Notes under the pieces: model-generated
Told to the model about the DNA's origin: nothing
Database searches by the model: none
The model's input: the letters and a program-made list of their open reading frames with translations, nothing else
From: JAFNAG01 sp963721405
GTDB taxonomy: Bacteria; Acidobacteriota; UBA6911
Direction of reading: 5' to 3'
DNA: 64,000 nt
NCBI GenBank assembly: GCA_963721405.1
Contig: CAVRJA010000004.1
Coordinates: forward strand, 186,001-250,000
Shown: positions 25,857 to 33,845 of the stretch, piece after piece
Layout of the letters: each line of letters starts with the position of its first letter
Numbering within the stretch: position 1 is the stretch's first letter
Translations under genes and position numbers: made by a program

Positions 25857-26551
25857 AGGGCCTCTTTGGCCCGAGACCCATCCTTTCCTGCCGGGCGAAC
25901 TGAAAACCACGCCTGGCAGTCAAACGGCATTTTGTCTTCTGGCCGAATCCCTGCTTCCCGCAGTCTCTCGAAAAAGGGGAGCAGCTTCGCCCGCTGCACG
26001 AGCACCTTTTCTACTGTGGCCAGACGAATCTCCAGACCGGAATTCCGGAAAACCGGTCGCAGTTCTTCATAAATCGAGGCTTCACCTGCCAGCTTGCGCA
26101 CCCAGCCGTTGATGTCACCGCTTCGAGGCTCTCCTCGCACCGGGTCCCAATCCGCCGACCGCTTCGCCGCCAGCGCCAGGCGCAGCGACAGGGTGGCATC
26201 CCGGGCGTTATCAGGATAAAGCCGGCCCCAACTCAGTGTCCTGAATTCCACCGCATCGGTTCCCGACGCCATCACCCTGCTGAGCAACTTGCCGATCAGC
26301 GGCGCCTGCTCACCCAGGGTGAGCCCACAGTCTGAACGGTGGCGCACGACTCCACGGTTTGCCTCGGATCCAAATACGGTCCAGGAGATCCGGCAATCGC
26401 CGGACGAGATCGTGTAGGTTGTCTCCTTCAGTTCGGAGTCGCGTTTCACCTCGATGTCGTCCTGGCGCAGGCTTCCCTTCGCAGGCAGACCTCCCCTCGT
26501 GCAGGCGAGCGTCAGCCCGCAGGTCAGCAGAAACAGCGTTTGCCGGAGCAT
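25853..26551 (-). CDS. Hypothetical lipoprotein
   Basis: 232 residues from ATG 26551, chosen because the product then starts with a lipoprotein signal (MLRQTLFLLTCGLTLAC, lipobox LTLAC); the frame to 26671 overlaps the upstream gene. The mature part has EVKRDSELKETTYTISSGDC and RISWTVFGSEANRGVVRHRS, then helical segments (YEELRPVFRNSGLEIRLATV). Two cysteines (SGDC, RSDCGL) could form a disulfide. I recognise no family. Likely a periplasm-facing membrane lipoprotein. Confidence 0.7.
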   Translation of the reverse strand: MLRQTLFLLTCGLTLACTRGGLPAKGSLRQDDIEVKRDSELKETTYTISSGDCRISWTVFGSEANRGVVRHRSDCGLTLGEQAPLIGKLLSRVMASGTDAVEFRTLSWGRLYPDNARDATLSLRLALAAKRSADWDPVRGEPRSGDINGWVRKLAGEASIYEELRPVFRNSGLEIRLATVEKVLVQRAKLLPFFERLREAGIRPEDKMPFDCQAWFSVRPAGKDGSRAKEAL

Positions 26552-26573
26552 CCGGTTGGCCACAACAGAATTG

Positions 26574-26831
26574 CTATGCAGGCTGCCTCTTCTTAATGAG
26601 CCGGTAGATGATGAGCACGATAATGGCCCCCACGACGGCGGCGATAAAGCCTGCCGACTGTCCTGGCTCATACCAGCCGATGAATCGGCCCAGATAGGTC
26701 GATATCAGTGCTCCACCCACACCCAGTCCGGTCGTAACCAGAAATCCACCGGGATCCTTCCCGGGCATGATGAACTTCGCAACAGCGCCGGCGATGAAGC
26801 CGATTATGATGGTCCAAAGCAGATTCAGCAT
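26574..26831 (-). CDS. GlsB/YeaQ/YmgE-family stress-response membrane protein
   Basis: 85 residues from ATG 26831. Three hydrophobic segments are visible: LLWTIIIGFIAGAVAKFIMP, then GGFLVTTGLGVGGALISTYL and AAVVGAIIVLIIYRLIKKR, with the family-typical GKDPGGFLVTTGLGVGGA loop between the first two. These transglycosylase-associated small proteins are induced by stress and sit in the inner membrane; their activity is unclear. Same strand as, and 22 bases before, the lipoprotein gene. Confidence 0.9.
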   Translation of the reverse strand: MLNLLWTIIIGFIAGAVAKFIMPGKDPGGFLVTTGLGVGGALISTYLGRFIGWYEPGQSAGFIAAVVGAIIVLIIYRLIKKRQPA

Positions 26832-26953
26832 TTTGCCTCCACGAGCGGTAAGTGTTTTTGTCCAGCTTACACACTGTCCAAGGCCCCGGCGCACAATCCT
26901 TCAATCCGATGTGATGGAGGTCGGACCCGCCCAACAATTACAGCCTCAAACTC

Positions 26954-28573
26954 CTATTTCGCTGCGACGGCAGTCCTGGTTGCCGCTGTTGCGGGCGTAA
27001 ATATTCCGACGACGCCGCGCAGCCCTATGCTCATCACGACATTGGCAAAAAAAGCGAGAAACGCCGCCAGCAACAGAAAACCTGACAATGCCGCCAATAG
27101 CATGTAAACGCTGAATTCCCCGTTGACATAGAGCGACCGGCGCAGCATTCCGTTCAACCCTGCCATGCCCATGAATGCGCCCATGCCGATCCCGCCCGCA
27201 AGGTGCGCCCAGAAATGAAAGCTAGCCAGCTTCTGGCTGTAGATCTTTGCGCCGTTGGTCAGGATGGGAAACAACACGTAAAACGCCGAGTACAGCGTCA
27301 TCGTCAAACCGACCAGCACGGCCACGTGAACGTGTGGCCCGACGACCCACTGGGTGTTGTGCAGGATGCGGTTCAATCCCACGTCAGCCTGCATGATGCC
27401 GGCCGGGACTGCGAGGGCGAATCCGAGCAGCCCTCCGAGCAGAAAACGCAGTTCGTTGGTCATCTTCAGGGGCCGGGCGCTCCACAGCGTCGCCAGAGTA
27501 ATGAAGAAAGCGAGCCCCTGCGTGATCAATTCGAATGCCGTGACCATCTCGCCCGATACGACTTTCAGGATCGCCGGTTGCGCCTGGTCTGAAAGCAAGT
27601 GGTGGGACCACACCGTCCACGACACGACCATTTCAACAAAAAGGGCGGCGCGGGCGATGTTCTGCATGAAGAGATTCTTGCCTGTTATCAACGTGGCGAG
27701 CAGATACCACGTTCCGGCGACGAAGATCAGCACCAGGCCATCGGCAATAAGGTCAAGCCCCCACCAGAACCAGTTCTTGTAGAGGAGCGCGTCTATGGCA
27801 GTCCGGCGCAGGTCATAGCCGAGCAGCGAGCCGACCATGTAGACGAGAATCAGCACGCCGGTGAACAGAATGACACCCGCATTGAGCGCCATGTCGACCG
27901 TTCCCCGCGCAATGGCAGCTACCGGGAGCGGGACCAGATGTTCCGTCTTCTTGCGTGTGAACAGGTTTTTCAGCCCGGTCAGCCCGATCGCCGAGCCGAG
28001 CAGCGCGCCGGCCGGCTGTTTTTTAAGGCCCGCGGGTGTGTACATGATGGTTGCAAAGATGTTGATGATGAAGAAAAACGTCGCGACCATGACCAGGGCA
28101 ATGCCGAGAATAAACACCGCTCCCCCGAGCGGGCTGAATTGGCCGAAATCGGCGGGCAGCGGCCAATAGAGCGTATACAGCGGGGCATAATGCGAGACAA
28201 AGCCGGCGCCCCAGAATACGAACGTCCCGATCCCGACGAGCGCCATGGTCCACACCGCAAGCTTGTGGCTCCAGAGCGGACGCTTCAGGAGGAATGGAAC
28301 CAGAAACAGGAAGGCCCCGAAGACCATCGCATATGTCGATCCGAAAATGCCGACGAGAGGATGCGCAGTCAAAATGGCAAAAAACTGGTCTTTGTCGACA
28401 AGGGGAAACGGCTTGACCTCATACAGCCTCATGATCATCCCTTCGACAACCGCAAAACCGTAGTAGATCAATCCGATCACCACAAACCGAAGGGTGTTCT
28501 TCTGCATCGGCGTCAGCTGTTCCGGTTTGAACAAAGCCTGCTCGCCGGCGACCAGAGTATCGATGAAACCCAT
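26954..28573 (-). CDS. Non-canonical heme-copper oxidase-like subunit I (B-type fold, CuB His to Asp)
   Basis: 539 residues from ATG 28573, with about 12-14 membrane helices. Low-spin heme ligands are H71 (ILTAHPLVG) and H416, the high-spin heme ligand H414 (HNTQWVVGPHVHVAVLVG, very like ba3 oxidases), and two CuB ligands H324 H325 (VWSHHLLSDQ). The third CuB ligand, normally H in helix VI, is D274 in FWWGLDLIADGL, and the position of the cross-linked Tyr (or the NOR Glu) is D278. Without the Tyr it is unlikely to reduce oxygen normally. Newly described HCO families with altered CuB sites reduce NO, so that is my first guess. Coupled to the subunit II-like gene upstream. Confidence 0.85.
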   Translation of the reverse strand: MGFIDTLVAGEQALFKPEQLTPMQKNTLRFVVIGLIYYGFAVVEGMIMRLYEVKPFPLVDKDQFFAILTAHPLVGIFGSTYAMVFGAFLFLVPFLLKRPLWSHKLAVWTMALVGIGTFVFWGAGFVSHYAPLYTLYWPLPADFGQFSPLGGAVFILGIALVMVATFFFIINIFATIMYTPAGLKKQPAGALLGSAIGLTGLKNLFTRKKTEHLVPLPVAAIARGTVDMALNAGVILFTGVLILVYMVGSLLGYDLRRTAIDALLYKNWFWWGLDLIADGLVLIFVAGTWYLLATLITGKNLFMQNIARAALFVEMVVSWTVWSHHLLSDQAQPAILKVVSGEMVTAFELITQGLAFFITLATLWSARPLKMTNELRFLLGGLLGFALAVPAGIMQADVGLNRILHNTQWVVGPHVHVAVLVGLTMTLYSAFYVLFPILTNGAKIYSQKLASFHFWAHLAGGIGMGAFMGMAGLNGMLRRSLYVNGEFSVYMLLAALSGFLLLAAFLAFFANVVMSIGLRGVVGIFTPATAATRTAVAAK

Positions 28574-28608
28574 ATCCTTTTGCCCCGATTTTGGAAGTGA
28601 ATGAGGTA

Positions 28609-29169
28609 TTAAGGCCTGCCGCCCCCGATCACCACGACTGCGTCCTCGACGGTCATGTCCGTGCCCCATGGCCCGGAATATTCTGTCGATCGGATGGTAT
28701 ATAGGCCCGGCTTCTCAAATCTCCACAGAATGTCGTTCCGGTGCCCCGGCAGGACCTGCATCTGGAACATCATCGAGTTGTCCTTCCGGAAAAGCCCGAA
28801 GCCGTATGTCAGATCATTGGATTTCACGTCGAACAGGACCAGATCGCCGGCCGCGACCACCAGTTTTGCCGCAGGGAGTTTGAATTGATGATTCTCGACG
28901 GTGATGGCAAACGCCTTGTCGGGCTTGTAGTCGCCCCGGTTCAGATCCACTTCCGCCCACGGAATGGTGTTGTAGGTGATGATGTGCAGGGACACGCCCA
29001 GGACGGCGAGGAGCAGTACAAACGCGTAAAATATCCCCGGCCTGACGGGAGTGCCCTTCCCCGCGTGGGTTACTTTGGATGCGAACCAACCCATCAGCAG
29101 GATGATTGCCAGGCAATAAAGCGTGTATGCGATCGCTTGTCCGTACAGGACGACGCTCGAATCAACCAT
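28609..29169 (-). CDS. Cytochrome oxidase subunit II-like cupredoxin lacking CuA ligands
   Basis: 186 residues from ATG 29169 (TTGGAGG upstream). Two N-terminal helices (LYCLAIILLMGWFA; FYAFVLLLAVLGVSLHII) anchor a periplasmic cupredoxin domain. Aligned with ba3-type subunit II, the CuA loop CxxxCxxxHxxM reads STEYSGPWGTDM, so both cysteines (S161, S165) and the His (G169) are lost, and the other His is Y122. Met is kept. Electron entry must differ from oxidases that take electrons from cytochrome c through CuA. It lies 35 bases before the subunit I-like gene. Confidence 0.85.
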   Translation of the reverse strand: MVDSSVVLYGQAIAYTLYCLAIILLMGWFASKVTHAGKGTPVRPGIFYAFVLLLAVLGVSLHIITYNTIPWAEVDLNRGDYKPDKAFAITVENHQFKLPAAKLVVAAGDLVLFDVKSNDLTYGFGLFRKDNSMMFQMQVLPGHRNDILWRFEKPGLYTIRSTEYSGPWGTDMTVEDAVVVIGGGRP

Positions 29170-29399
29170 TTGCGCCTCCAACCAATCTGGAGTAGAAAGT
29201 CAGTGAGGTGCCTTGGAGCATGGCATTCACCTCTGAAAAACAGGGATTGCCGTTTCGACGCTTCCATTCCGAAGCACGAGTTCCTCTTATAGCATTCCGC
29301 CCGAAAATAGAAAACCGATTTCCCCGAGGCGCCAGCAACAAGGCCGCGGACACCAGCGCCCTGGCTGTCAACACCGCCAATGAATTCCATCTGTTCATG
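29162..29399 (-). CDS. Possible small leader-gene ORF before the oxidase-like pair
   Basis: 79 codons from ATG 29399, with GGGAAGAGG upstream, ending in TGA that overlaps the subunit II ATG. The N-terminus (MNRWNSLAVLTARALVSAALLL) could be a signal peptide, but the rest (IFGRNAIRGTRASEWKRRN) has no recognisable domain and may be read-through of the leader. Included because of the start signal and coupling. Confidence 0.3.
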
Positions 29400-29523
29400 G
29401 TTTTCCTCTTCCCAAGGTTTAGATTCGGCCTCGTTAGATTGTTGTCCCTCTGCCCGTTTGGCGTCGAGGTGACTGTCCTCTTGAGTATCACCGCAAGAAC
29501 CGTCAGGCGTTGGAGAGTGTTAT

Positions 29524-29539
29524 GTGAACATGTATTCAC
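29524..29539. promoter_or_regulatory. TetR operator candidate in front of the oxidase-like operon
   Basis: GTGAACATGTATTCAC, a near-perfect 16-bp dyad, differs at one base from the site at 30170-30185. It lies just downstream of tetR and upstream of the subunit II operon, about 125 bases before the putative leader ORF. Confidence 0.6.
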
Positions 29540-29556
29540 TTCCGTCTCAAAAACAG

Positions 29557-30150
29557 TCAATCGGTTCGAATCGCCGCGCTGAGGATGGGCCAGGCCTTCC
29601 TGACATGCCTGGTCACATCGAATTTCCCGTCGCTCAAGTGCCACAGGATCGAAGCCGGTTGCAGCAAACCCAAAAACATCACGGAGATCGTGCCGGCATC
29701 GAGGTCGCGGCGAATCCGGCCCGTGCGCTGCCCTTCAGAGACGATCGCGGCGATGCGCTTCAGATAGCTGCCGACCATTTCGTAAACCCTGTCTTTCCGG
29801 TCCGGATGGCCGTGGTGAAGTTCGTCCGAGAATATGACCCTCAGGATCCCTTCGTTCTCGCGGATCACGCGCACGTGCGCCATCAGCAGGAGGCGCAGAC
29901 GTTCCAGCGCGTCCGGGGTTTGCGTCATGACGGCCGCGACGTTGCCGTGCAGGCGTTCCCGGATCAGCCCGACCACTGCGTCCACCAATTCACCCTTGCC
30001 CGAGAAGTGCCGGTAGAGCGCCGAGGGCACCAGGCCTACCCTGCTCGCGACACGGGCCACGCTCAACCCCTCGAGGCCATGCGCGGCGATCAGGGCCAGG
30101 GCGGCCTGCGCCAACTGCTCCTGCCTGATCCCGGTTTCCATTTTTTCCAT
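29557..30150 (-). CDS. TetR/AcrR-family transcriptional regulator
   Basis: 197 residues. The N-terminal helix-turn-helix is ALALIAAHGLEGLSVARVAS followed by RVGLVPSALYRHFSGKGELV, with the family-typical YRHF. The C-terminal ligand domain (about 60-197) has no cysteine cluster or heme motif visible. Two nearly identical palindromes flank the gene, one 20 bases upstream of its start and one in front of the oxidase-like operon, so it likely represses itself and that operon. Ligand unknown; NO or a quinone would be plausible but is a guess. Confidence 0.92.
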   Translation of the reverse strand: MEKMETGIRQEQLAQAALALIAAHGLEGLSVARVASRVGLVPSALYRHFSGKGELVDAVVGLIRERLHGNVAAVMTQTPDALERLRLLLMAHVRVIRENEGILRVIFSDELHHGHPDRKDRVYEMVGSYLKRIAAIVSEGQRTGRIRRDLDAGTISVMFLGLLQPASILWHLSDGKFDVTRHVRKAWPILSAAIRTD

Positions 30151-30169
30151 GTCGTCACCAAAGCGTCAT

Positions 30170-30185
30170 GTGAACATGCATTCAC
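30170..30185. promoter_or_regulatory. TetR autoregulatory operator candidate
   Basis: GTGAACATGCATTCAC lies 20 bases upstream of the tetR start. It is a 16-bp near-palindrome, repeated with one change at 29524-29539. TetR proteins usually bind such sites in their own promoters. Confidence 0.65.
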
Positions 30186-30365
30186 AATATAGGGCGGGAT
30201 TCCATCGTTGTCAATGGTCTTCCCGCAAACGGCCCGTTGATTCAGACGGCGGTCTTCCGCATGAGCCGCGCCTCCGTGTTACCATTGGAATTGGTGAGTC
30301 CTGCGCAAGACGCTGGCGGGCGCGAAAAAATTCGACCCGGGAAAGATCAAACAGGAAGATCTCGC

Positions 30366-30800
30366 TCAGGCCGGCATGGCAGGTTCCGAAGGCGTCGCCG
30401 AAGAATAGAGCTTCTTGACGCGTGCGAATGTGAACTCGCCTTGTGCGTTTTCGGCGAATCGATATTTGCCCGTAACCTTGTCTTCTGCGATCTTGCCTTC
30501 GATGACAAAGGGGGCTTCGACGCCATCTGGTCCCGTTGCGTCCCCTTCGAGTTTCAGAGCGCCCGTTGCCATATCGAACGTGCCCGTCTTGATCACCGCA
30601 GTGCTCTTTCCGGCGTCGTTGACGATTCGGATCGTGCCGGAGACGCCGTGTTTGCCATCAAACTTCAGGTCAAAACCGGGGCCATCCGGGTCGCCCCAAA
30701 CACCGGAGACCGGATCTTTGCCTTCATTGCTTTGGGCAAGAATGGAGGTCGCGCACAAGAGAATCAGGCATACATTCAGGAACGATTTCATTTCATTCAC
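30366..30800 (-). CDS. Small secreted protein of unknown function
   Basis: 144 residues (start at 30800 or the second ATG 30791; GAAAGG precedes both). A signal peptide (SFLNVCLILLCATSILAQ) is followed by a beta-rich domain: VSGVWGDPDGPGFDLKFDGK, HGVSGTIRIVNDAGKSTAVI, KTGTFDMATGALKLEGDATG, VTGKYRFAENAQGEFTFARV. The repeated pattern of short strands ending in G suggests a lipocalin-like beta-barrel or sandwich; such proteins are common and uncharacterised in Acidobacteria. No operon partner. Confidence 0.7.
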   Translation of the reverse strand: MNEMKSFLNVCLILLCATSILAQSNEGKDPVSGVWGDPDGPGFDLKFDGKHGVSGTIRIVNDAGKSTAVIKTGTFDMATGALKLEGDATGPDGVEAPFVIEGKIAEDKVTGKYRFAENAQGEFTFARVKKLYSSATPSEPAMPA

Positions 30801-30966
30801 CTTTCAGCATACCAGGCTCGCCTGCGCCGAGAAAAGCGCCGGCGCCATTCTTTCAAATCTTGGACCCGGATAGACGATTGTCAAGTTGCCTCCAGCGGAG
30901 TTTGCCGGATCAGGAACCCACCGTTGCCAGCTCCCCGCATCGAACCTGGCGGCGCCCGGTCATTTT

Positions 30967-31368
30967 CTATAAACGGGCGTCCCGGGACTTCACATGAGAA
31001 TATCGAAGGATTCTCTCGTCCATCGTAACCATAGTCAGTCCCTGAATCCTGGCAGTGGCCACGAGCAGGCGGTCCGTCGGATCCTTGTGGAAAGTGCCCG
31101 GCAGCTCGTAGGCTCCGATCGCGATCTCGTGCGAAACCTCAAGCGTCCCGCACGAAAGGGAATCCAGGGTCTCCGAGACCCAGGACCGGAGCGAACCCGA
31201 TAGTGCTATGGTCCCGTCCTTTGCCAGGCGCGCGATTTCCAGAGTTGAAACGGTCGAAACATATAGGGCATTCCGCAGGTCGCTCAATAGACGCGTTGTC
31301 TGGGGTCCGAGTTTTTCCGGTGCTTCCTGCAGCCAAATCCACACGTGAGTGTCGAGGAGGAATGTCAT
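30967..31368 (-). CDS. PIN-domain ribonuclease toxin (VapC-like)
   Basis: 133 residues from ATG 31368, giving the PIN start MTFLLDTHVWIWLQEAPEKL. The acidic active-site residues are visible: D in LLDTHVW, E in VSTLEIARLAKDG, D in FHKDPTDRLLVATARIQG and the final D in TMDERIL. The family cleaves RNA and is neutralised by the partner encoded just upstream. The start overlaps the antitoxin stop (ATGA). Confidence 0.93.
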   Translation of the reverse strand: MTFLLDTHVWIWLQEAPEKLGPQTTRLLSDLRNALYVSTVSTLEIARLAKDGTIALSGSLRSWVSETLDSLSCGTLEVSHEIAIGAYELPGTFHKDPTDRLLVATARIQGLTMVTMDERILRYSHVKSRDARL

Positions 31369-31604
31369 GGAAGCATTTCCCAATCGGCACTCGTGTCGGC
31401 GCGAACAATGTCACCCTTGATCGTCATGCGCCCGCGGTAAACACCGAGCTTCCTCTTCCCCAGATGCGTGGTGATGGGTTCGACCCGAGCCAGCGGATGG
31501 CCCCGCCAGGTCACAATCAAGCCCTTGCCGGAACGTTGGGCATCCTTCAGCACAGCGATGCATTTGCTCTTGAACTCCGAGATCGGCATAGATTTCATGC
31601 GCAT
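31365..31604 (-). CDS. Phd/YefM-type antitoxin
   Basis: 79 residues (MPISEFKSKCIAVLKDAQRS near the start; WRGHPLARVEPITTHLGKRK). It follows the prevent-host-death fold: MPISEFKSKC, then GKGLIVTWRGHPLARVEP, and an acidic tail that would wrap the toxin (GDIVRADTSADWEMLP). It overlaps the toxin gene by 4 bases. A perfect 8-6-8 palindrome lies 5 bases upstream of its start and is the likely autoregulatory operator. Confidence 0.88.
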   Translation of the reverse strand: MRMKSMPISEFKSKCIAVLKDAQRSGKGLIVTWRGHPLARVEPITTHLGKRKLGVYRGRMTIKGDIVRADTSADWEMLP

Positions 31605-31609
31605 ATTAT

Positions 31610-31631
31610 GACCAGGTCAAGATACCTGGTC
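31610..31631. promoter_or_regulatory. Candidate antitoxin operator (8-6-8 palindrome)
   Basis: GACCAGGT-CAAGAT-ACCTGGTC is a perfect inverted repeat directly before the antitoxin start. Phd/YefM antitoxins repress their operon through such palindromes. Confidence 0.65.
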
Positions 31632-31639
31632 AAGTTAAC

Positions 31640-31860
31640 TTTTGACCACAACCCTTGGCCGAATCAAGATCCGCTCAACCAGCGCTTTAATGCGAACTTC
31701 GACGACTCTGCCAAGGCACCGTGGATGCGCGTCGTGGGCGTGGTAAACGACATTCACAAAGACAGCCTGCGCGAGGTCGGCCGGCCGGAAATTTAGGTGC
31801 CGCTGTCGCTCTCGACCTGGAACAACGCGAGCATCGTTTGGGGTGCCCGATCCCGGACAG
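31640..31860 (+). pseudogene. Remnant of a MacB/FtsX-type (ADOP) ABC permease
   Basis: The plus-strand frame reads NPWPNQDPLNQRFNANF then PWMRVVGVVNDIHKDSLREV, GRPEI, a TAG, then VPLSLSTWNNASIV. This matches the periplasmic part of acidobacterial duplicated permeases (WPxxDPxGxRF...VVGVVGDVRxDGL...RPExYxP). The TAG falls where Tyr or Phe is usual. No membrane segments or ATPase follow. The rest of 31861-31999 holds no gene. Confidence 0.65.
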
Positions 31861-31999
31861 GCGCTTCGGATTCAGCTATCGGGAATCGCTCCGGCCGATT
31901 ATAATGCCAGCAAATTCGGGCGCTCCTGATTACAGTGCGCGAATTCCCAATGGAGGCGATCTCTCTCAGCCAGTCATCTGGCGTCGTCAGTCCCCGACG

Positions 32000-33379
32000 T
32001 TACTTGATCAGATAGAGCTGGGTCGGGTAGCCGTCAGCCCAACGGACGCCTTCCCGGGTAAACAGGGCCTCGTCCTCCAGGCCCATGCTTACGCGCGTGT
32101 TTCCCCAGTCGGGGACCAGATCGGCGACGCTGAGTTCGATTGAATAGGAAGTGTCCGGAAAGAGGGGGTGCTCGCCCGTGCCGGGCACGAAGCTCTGCTT
32201 TTCGGTCATGCCCAGCATCATTCCCGAACCGTGTCCGTAGAAACCGATTGGGTGGGCATAGATGGTCCCGTCGATCCCTTCGGCTTTCGCCTTCTGCAAG
32301 GCCGACACCAGGATCTCATTCCCTTTCCGCCCCTCTTTCATTTCACCAAGCAGGATTTCCTGAAGCCGGTTTCCTTTCCTCAACAGACTCTTCAGCCCCT
32401 GGGGCGCATCGGTTTCGCCGAGTTTGAGCACGTAGGCCATATGCTGCTGGTCGGTTGCGAGTTCCAGGTAGCGGAATCCCACGTCGCAGTGGAGGAGGTC
32501 GCCGCGCCGGATCACCCGGTCGTTTTTCGGATACTTTGCCGCCTCGGACGGGGCGCGGCGGATGTCCACGGACGGCTGAAACCACGCGGTGAGGCCGAGC
32601 CTGGCCACACGGTCGCGGTACCACCATTCCACGTCGTCGGCCGAAGTCACGTCGGGGGTGATGACCTGGTTGGAGAAAAACTCCGCGATCAGGTCGTGGC
32701 CGATGCCCGCCAGGTGCCGGTACAGGCTGAGTTCTTTCGGGCTGCGCGTTTCGTACCAGCCGATGCAGACCTTTTCAGCCGACACCAGCCGCGAACGGTA
32801 TTTGGCGTCGAGCGCCTGTTCGAGTTTTGCCTTGTGAAACGCCGATAGCCCCAGCCCGTGCGAAAAATCGTCGTGATAATCCCAGTGCTCGGCGTAGTTG
32901 ATGCCGATCTTCTTCGGGTCGATCCTGGCGATGTAATCTGCGACGGCGGTAAATTGCGCGTTCGCACCTTTGGCGCGGTATTGCTCGGTAAAGATGTTCG
33001 TGTACATCGGGCCGGCGGCGGAGGCCCCATGCCAGCTCGCTGTCAGCTTCTTGAATCCCTCCGGAGAGTCGTGGAAGAGCAGAATCGACAGGCGCCGCGC
33101 GCTCATTCGCGGCCGCGTGGTCAGGCTCATGAATACCGGGTCCTCGTTGTACTCAAAGCAGATGACGAGCCACAGGTCGATGCCCTCGCGCCGCAGGATC
33201 TGGGGAAGGATGTTGTCCAGGCGCCAGGCGACATTCTCGTTGACGACTTCGGCCCGTCGCCGCTCGGTAAGGATGTTGTCGACATCCCGTGCCTTCCCCA
33301 TCGTCCAGTTGATCTGGGCGGAGGAGGGAGCGGACAGGCACACCAACAATAGCGCAATCAGCACGGACGAATGCTTCAT
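32000..33379 (-). CDS. Secreted M24-family metallopeptidase (Xaa-Pro aminopeptidase-like)
   Basis: 459 residues. A signal peptide (MKHSSVLIALLLVCLSAPSS) precedes an N-terminal creatinase-like domain (about 30-230) and the pita-bread catalytic domain. Likely metal ligands: D in LLHCDVGFRYLELATDQQ (two D), H in FYGHGSGMMLGMTE, E in SYSIELSVADL and E in SMGLEDEALFT. It would release N-terminal residues ahead of proline or cleave related peptides outside the inner membrane. Divergent from the S9 peptidase at 33846, separated by a 466-base spacer with no gene. Confidence 0.88.
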   Translation of the reverse strand: MKHSSVLIALLLVCLSAPSSAQINWTMGKARDVDNILTERRRAEVVNENVAWRLDNILPQILRREGIDLWLVICFEYNEDPVFMSLTTRPRMSARRLSILLFHDSPEGFKKLTASWHGASAAGPMYTNIFTEQYRAKGANAQFTAVADYIARIDPKKIGINYAEHWDYHDDFSHGLGLSAFHKAKLEQALDAKYRSRLVSAEKVCIGWYETRSPKELSLYRHLAGIGHDLIAEFFSNQVITPDVTSADDVEWWYRDRVARLGLTAWFQPSVDIRRAPSEAAKYPKNDRVIRRGDLLHCDVGFRYLELATDQQHMAYVLKLGETDAPQGLKSLLRKGNRLQEILLGEMKEGRKGNEILVSALQKAKAEGIDGTIYAHPIGFYGHGSGMMLGMTEKQSFVPGTGEHPLFPDTSYSIELSVADLVPDWGNTRVSMGLEDEALFTREGVRWADGYPTQLYLIK

Positions 33380-33845
33380 AAAACTCCTCCTCTATGTTAT
33401 TGGCACATCATACTAGCAAAGTTGAGCCGCGGAGATCACTTAGTGATGACCGACCATGCGCCTTCCTCCCGGCGCCACCGAATGCGGCGAAAAACGAATC
33501 CACCGCAGCCATACGTGTCCGCTATATCAGCGATAAACTATAGCGCCTGCGCGCTTGCTGCCCCTCAGGGCAGTCGCCGCATCCGGCATTTTCCCGCTGG
33601 ACGATTTCGCTCATTTCACCCGGGCTTCTTTCGAGGATCGTACGGCAAAACCCGATTAGCGCCAGTGGGGCGATTCCAGGCTCGGGGGGTCCCGTCACCA
33701 TATTCCCGCCTGAAACGCATCCAGGTCCCAACCACGGCGGCTGGCCGACAGCCCCGCCAAAAATGAGGTGAAGTCAGCGACCGGGTTGACGTACAGTGCA
33801 GGCATCGTGGCAGCAACGATCAACCATTTTGAGGAGCCTGAGCAC
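33380..33845. other. Divergent spacer between two peptidase genes
   Basis: No convincing gene on either strand; short frames (60-70 codons) have no domain. It should contain both promoters. GAGGAG (about 33831) is the only clear signal, serving the S9 gene. Confidence 0.45.

Noticed and set aside
29560..29580. tRNA T-arm-like GGTTCGAATC
   Set aside because: It lies in the 3' coding end of tetR, with no acceptor, D or anticodon arms around it.
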